Assembly (NCBI GenBank): GCA_025455225.1
Contig: JALOMY010000140.1
Span: 1-7,406, forward strand
DNA from: Cyclobacteriaceae bacterium
GTDB lineage: Bacteria; Bacteroidota; Bacteroidia; Cytophagales; Cyclobacteriaceae
DNA length: 7,406 nt
Direction of reading: 5' to 3'
The notes beneath the pieces were generated by a model. It did no database searches, was not told the origin of the DNA, and saw nothing but the letters and a program-made list of their open reading frames with translations. This document shows positions 6,677 to 7,406 of this stretch, piece by piece. Made by a program: the position numbers and the translations under genes. Every line of letters starts with the position of its first letter. Position 1 is the stretch's first letter.

Positions 6677-7117
6677 ATGAGTCTGATAAAATATAACTCC
6701 GTACTGAATGATTATGTACCGACTACATTCAGCAACCTGATTGACCGTTTCTTCAATGAGACTGTGTCCCGCACGGGTGGGTCCGCCTATTCATTTGTTC
6801 CGCGCGTTGATATTGTAGAGAATGATAAAGCGTTTGAAGTACACGTTGCTGTTCCGGGCATGAATAAGGAAGATTTCGCCATTGATGTGAAGGACAATTT
6901 TCTCACGATAAGCGGTGAGCGGAAGTTCACCCAGGAAAAGAAAGATGTGAATTTCCATTCCATCGAAACCCAGTATGGAACATTTAGCCGCTCATTCGGA
7001 CTTCCGGAAAATGTTGATGCTGCTAAAATTTCGGCCACCTATGTGAATGGAATTTTGGTGATCACAATTCCAAAAGACGAAAAGAAAACGCTGAAAACAA
7101 CCATAAAAGTTAACTAA
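6677..7117 (+). CDS. Small heat-shock protein, Hsp20/alpha-crystallin family
   Basis: This 146-residue cytoplasmic chaperone belongs to the ATP-independent small heat-shock family, which holds unfolding proteins for later refolding by DnaK and ClpB systems. The short N-terminal arm (1-41) includes NLIDRFFNE. The alpha-crystallin domain runs from about FVPRVDIVEND (residue 40) to NGILVITIPK. It contains VAVPGMNKEDFAIDV, LTISGER and the hallmark ATYVNGIL. The C-terminal tail ends TTIKVN, where IKV fits the I-x-I/V motif that links subunits into oligomers. Length is normal for bacterial members. The ATG follows an A-rich leader (ctaaaaaatttaccatt) without a nearby Shine-Dalgarno. The gene stands alone, divergent from the symporter, with its own terminator at 7178. 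No CIRCE element was seen, but a mini-ORF and hairpin lie just upstream. A functional link to the glycosidase genes is not indicated. Confidence 0.94.
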   Translation: MSLIKYNSVLNDYVPTTFSNLIDRFFNETVSRTGGSAYSFVPRVDIVENDKAFEVHVAVPGMNKEDFAIDVKDNFLTISGERKFTQEKKDVNFHSIETQYGTFSRSFGLPENVDAAKISATYVNGILVITIPKDEKKTLKTTIKVN

Positions 7118-7177
7118 GCTCACATACGAATTCCCCCGGGAATCCGTTAAGAATATAGGTTTAGGTTTAGGTGTCTG

Positions 7178-7209
7178 GCCCTGTCCGGAGAATTCCGGCC
7201 GGGGCTTTT
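7178..7209 (+). terminator. Intrinsic terminator after the small heat-shock gene
   Basis: GC-rich arms 7178-7188 and 7195-7205 form an 11-position stem with one G-T wobble and one T-C mismatch around the loop AGAATT, followed by TTTT, a CCA break and TTTTT. It lies 60 bp after the stop codon at 7117. The GC-rich stem with a T-rich tail makes it a good candidate to end the single-gene heat-shock transcript. Confidence 0.78.
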
Positions 7210-7250
7210 CCATTTTTAGAAGAGCTGTTAAACGTAAATGCGTGTTGAAG

Positions 7251-7270
7251 ATCGAACATTTAGGTTCGAT
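7251..7270. repeat. Perfect 7-bp inverted repeat
   Basis: ATCGAAC and GTTCGAT pair perfectly around the 6-nt loop ATTTAG. The hairpin has no T-tract directly after it, so it is not a typical terminator. Its place 72 bp upstream of the next start would suit an operator for that gene or a structured leader. Confidence 0.4.
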
Positions 7271-7341
7271 TATCTCGTTTTTCGTACATTCATAACACAT
7301 CTTCCTCTTTTTACGTTAACTTTCTATTTCCAAGCAACTGA

Positions 7342-7406
7342 ATGTCGGGTATGAAACGAATCATCGCACTTCTTTCCATCATTTTATTGGTCACTATTGC
7401 CGGTGG
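7342..7406 (+). CDS. N-terminus of an exported or membrane protein, 3'-truncated
   Basis: Only about 21 codons are visible before the window ends. The frame begins with ATG at 7342 or, more likely, with the ATG at 7351, which gives MKR followed by a hydrophobic run (IIALLSIILLVTIAGG). A positive start followed by a long hydrophobic stretch is typical of a Sec signal or a single N-terminal membrane anchor. Many such starts occur in AsmA-like and other envelope proteins, but there is too little sequence to name a family. It follows the heat-shock gene in the same direction but beyond a terminator, so it is probably a separate transcript. Confidence 0.55.
   Translation, partial: MSGMKRIIALLSIILLVTIAG

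Larger units (their letters stand above)
7118..7341. other. Intergenic region with terminator and hairpins
   Basis: This 224-bp gap starts with a 6-bp palindrome, ATTCCC/GGGAAT (7130-7143, 2-nt centre). Next come nearly three copies of the hexamer TAGGTT (7156-7172) and then the terminator at 7178. Further on, a 7-bp hairpin (7251-7270) lies between the near-complementary arms GTTAAACGTAAA (7227-7238) and TTTACGTTAAC (7310-7320). The promoter of the next gene should be here. A TAACTTTC string at 7317-7324 resembles a -7 element, but no good -33 partner was found. Confidence 0.5.

Noticed and set aside
7156..7172. TAGGTT hexamer array resembling telomeric or CRISPR-type repeats
   Set aside because: Fewer than three copies, no spacers and a bacterial context; it is a short simple repeat only.
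7128..7195. Two GAATTC sites and a CCCGGG site resembling a cloning linker
   Set aside because: They lie in palindrome and terminator structures that make sense as native sequence, and no vector sequence is recognisable around them.
1..7406. Mobile element, CRISPR array or tRNA gene
   Set aside because: No transposase or integrase frame, no terminal repeats, no regular repeat-spacer pattern and no cloverleaf-like sequence was seen.

Overview
The window looks like chromosomal DNA from a member of the Bacteroidota, probably an environmental Cytophagia- or Chitinophagia-like lineage; this is inferred from gene families and style, not from a marker gene. Supporting signs are lipoprotein-type glycoside hydrolases, starts with A-rich leaders instead of Shine-Dalgarno sequences, and moderate base composition. 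It holds three complete plus-strand genes, one complete minus-strand gene, and a partial plus-strand gene at each end.

Positions 1-4593 form a tightly packed plus-strand run. It contains the 3' part of a GH144-type (glycoamylase-like) glucanase, a complete lipoprotein paralogue of it after a 36-bp gap, and a GH3 beta-glucosidase lipoprotein of the BglX type after a 9-bp gap. GH144 enzymes are known to act on beta-1,2-glucan, and BglX-like GH3 enzymes of Bacteroidota include one specific for beta-1,2-glucooligosaccharides. The best reading is a small beta-1,2-glucan (sophoro-oligosaccharide) degradation operon. A LacI-family operator-like palindrome (940-953) sits on the stop codon of the first gene, just ahead of the second.

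A strong bidirectional terminator (4613-4656) separates the operon from a convergent gene at 4709-6391 on the minus strand. That gene encodes a sodium/sugar symporter very close to the Vibrio vSGLT galactose transporter. Together the genes suggest a simple route: surface or periplasmic GH144 enzymes cut beta-1,2-glucan, the GH3 enzyme releases glucose, and the symporter imports it with Na+. No SusC/SusD pair or regulator gene lies in the window, so uptake of intact oligosaccharide is not accounted for here.

The divergent 285-bp gap at 6392-6676 is rich in short inverted repeats. It carries an unusually good Shine-Dalgarno sequence followed by a seven-codon mini-ORF inside an AU-rich hairpin, just upstream of a small heat-shock protein gene (6677-7117). 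After that gene come a terminator, a 224-bp gap with further hairpins, and the first codons of an exported or membrane protein that runs off the end of the window.
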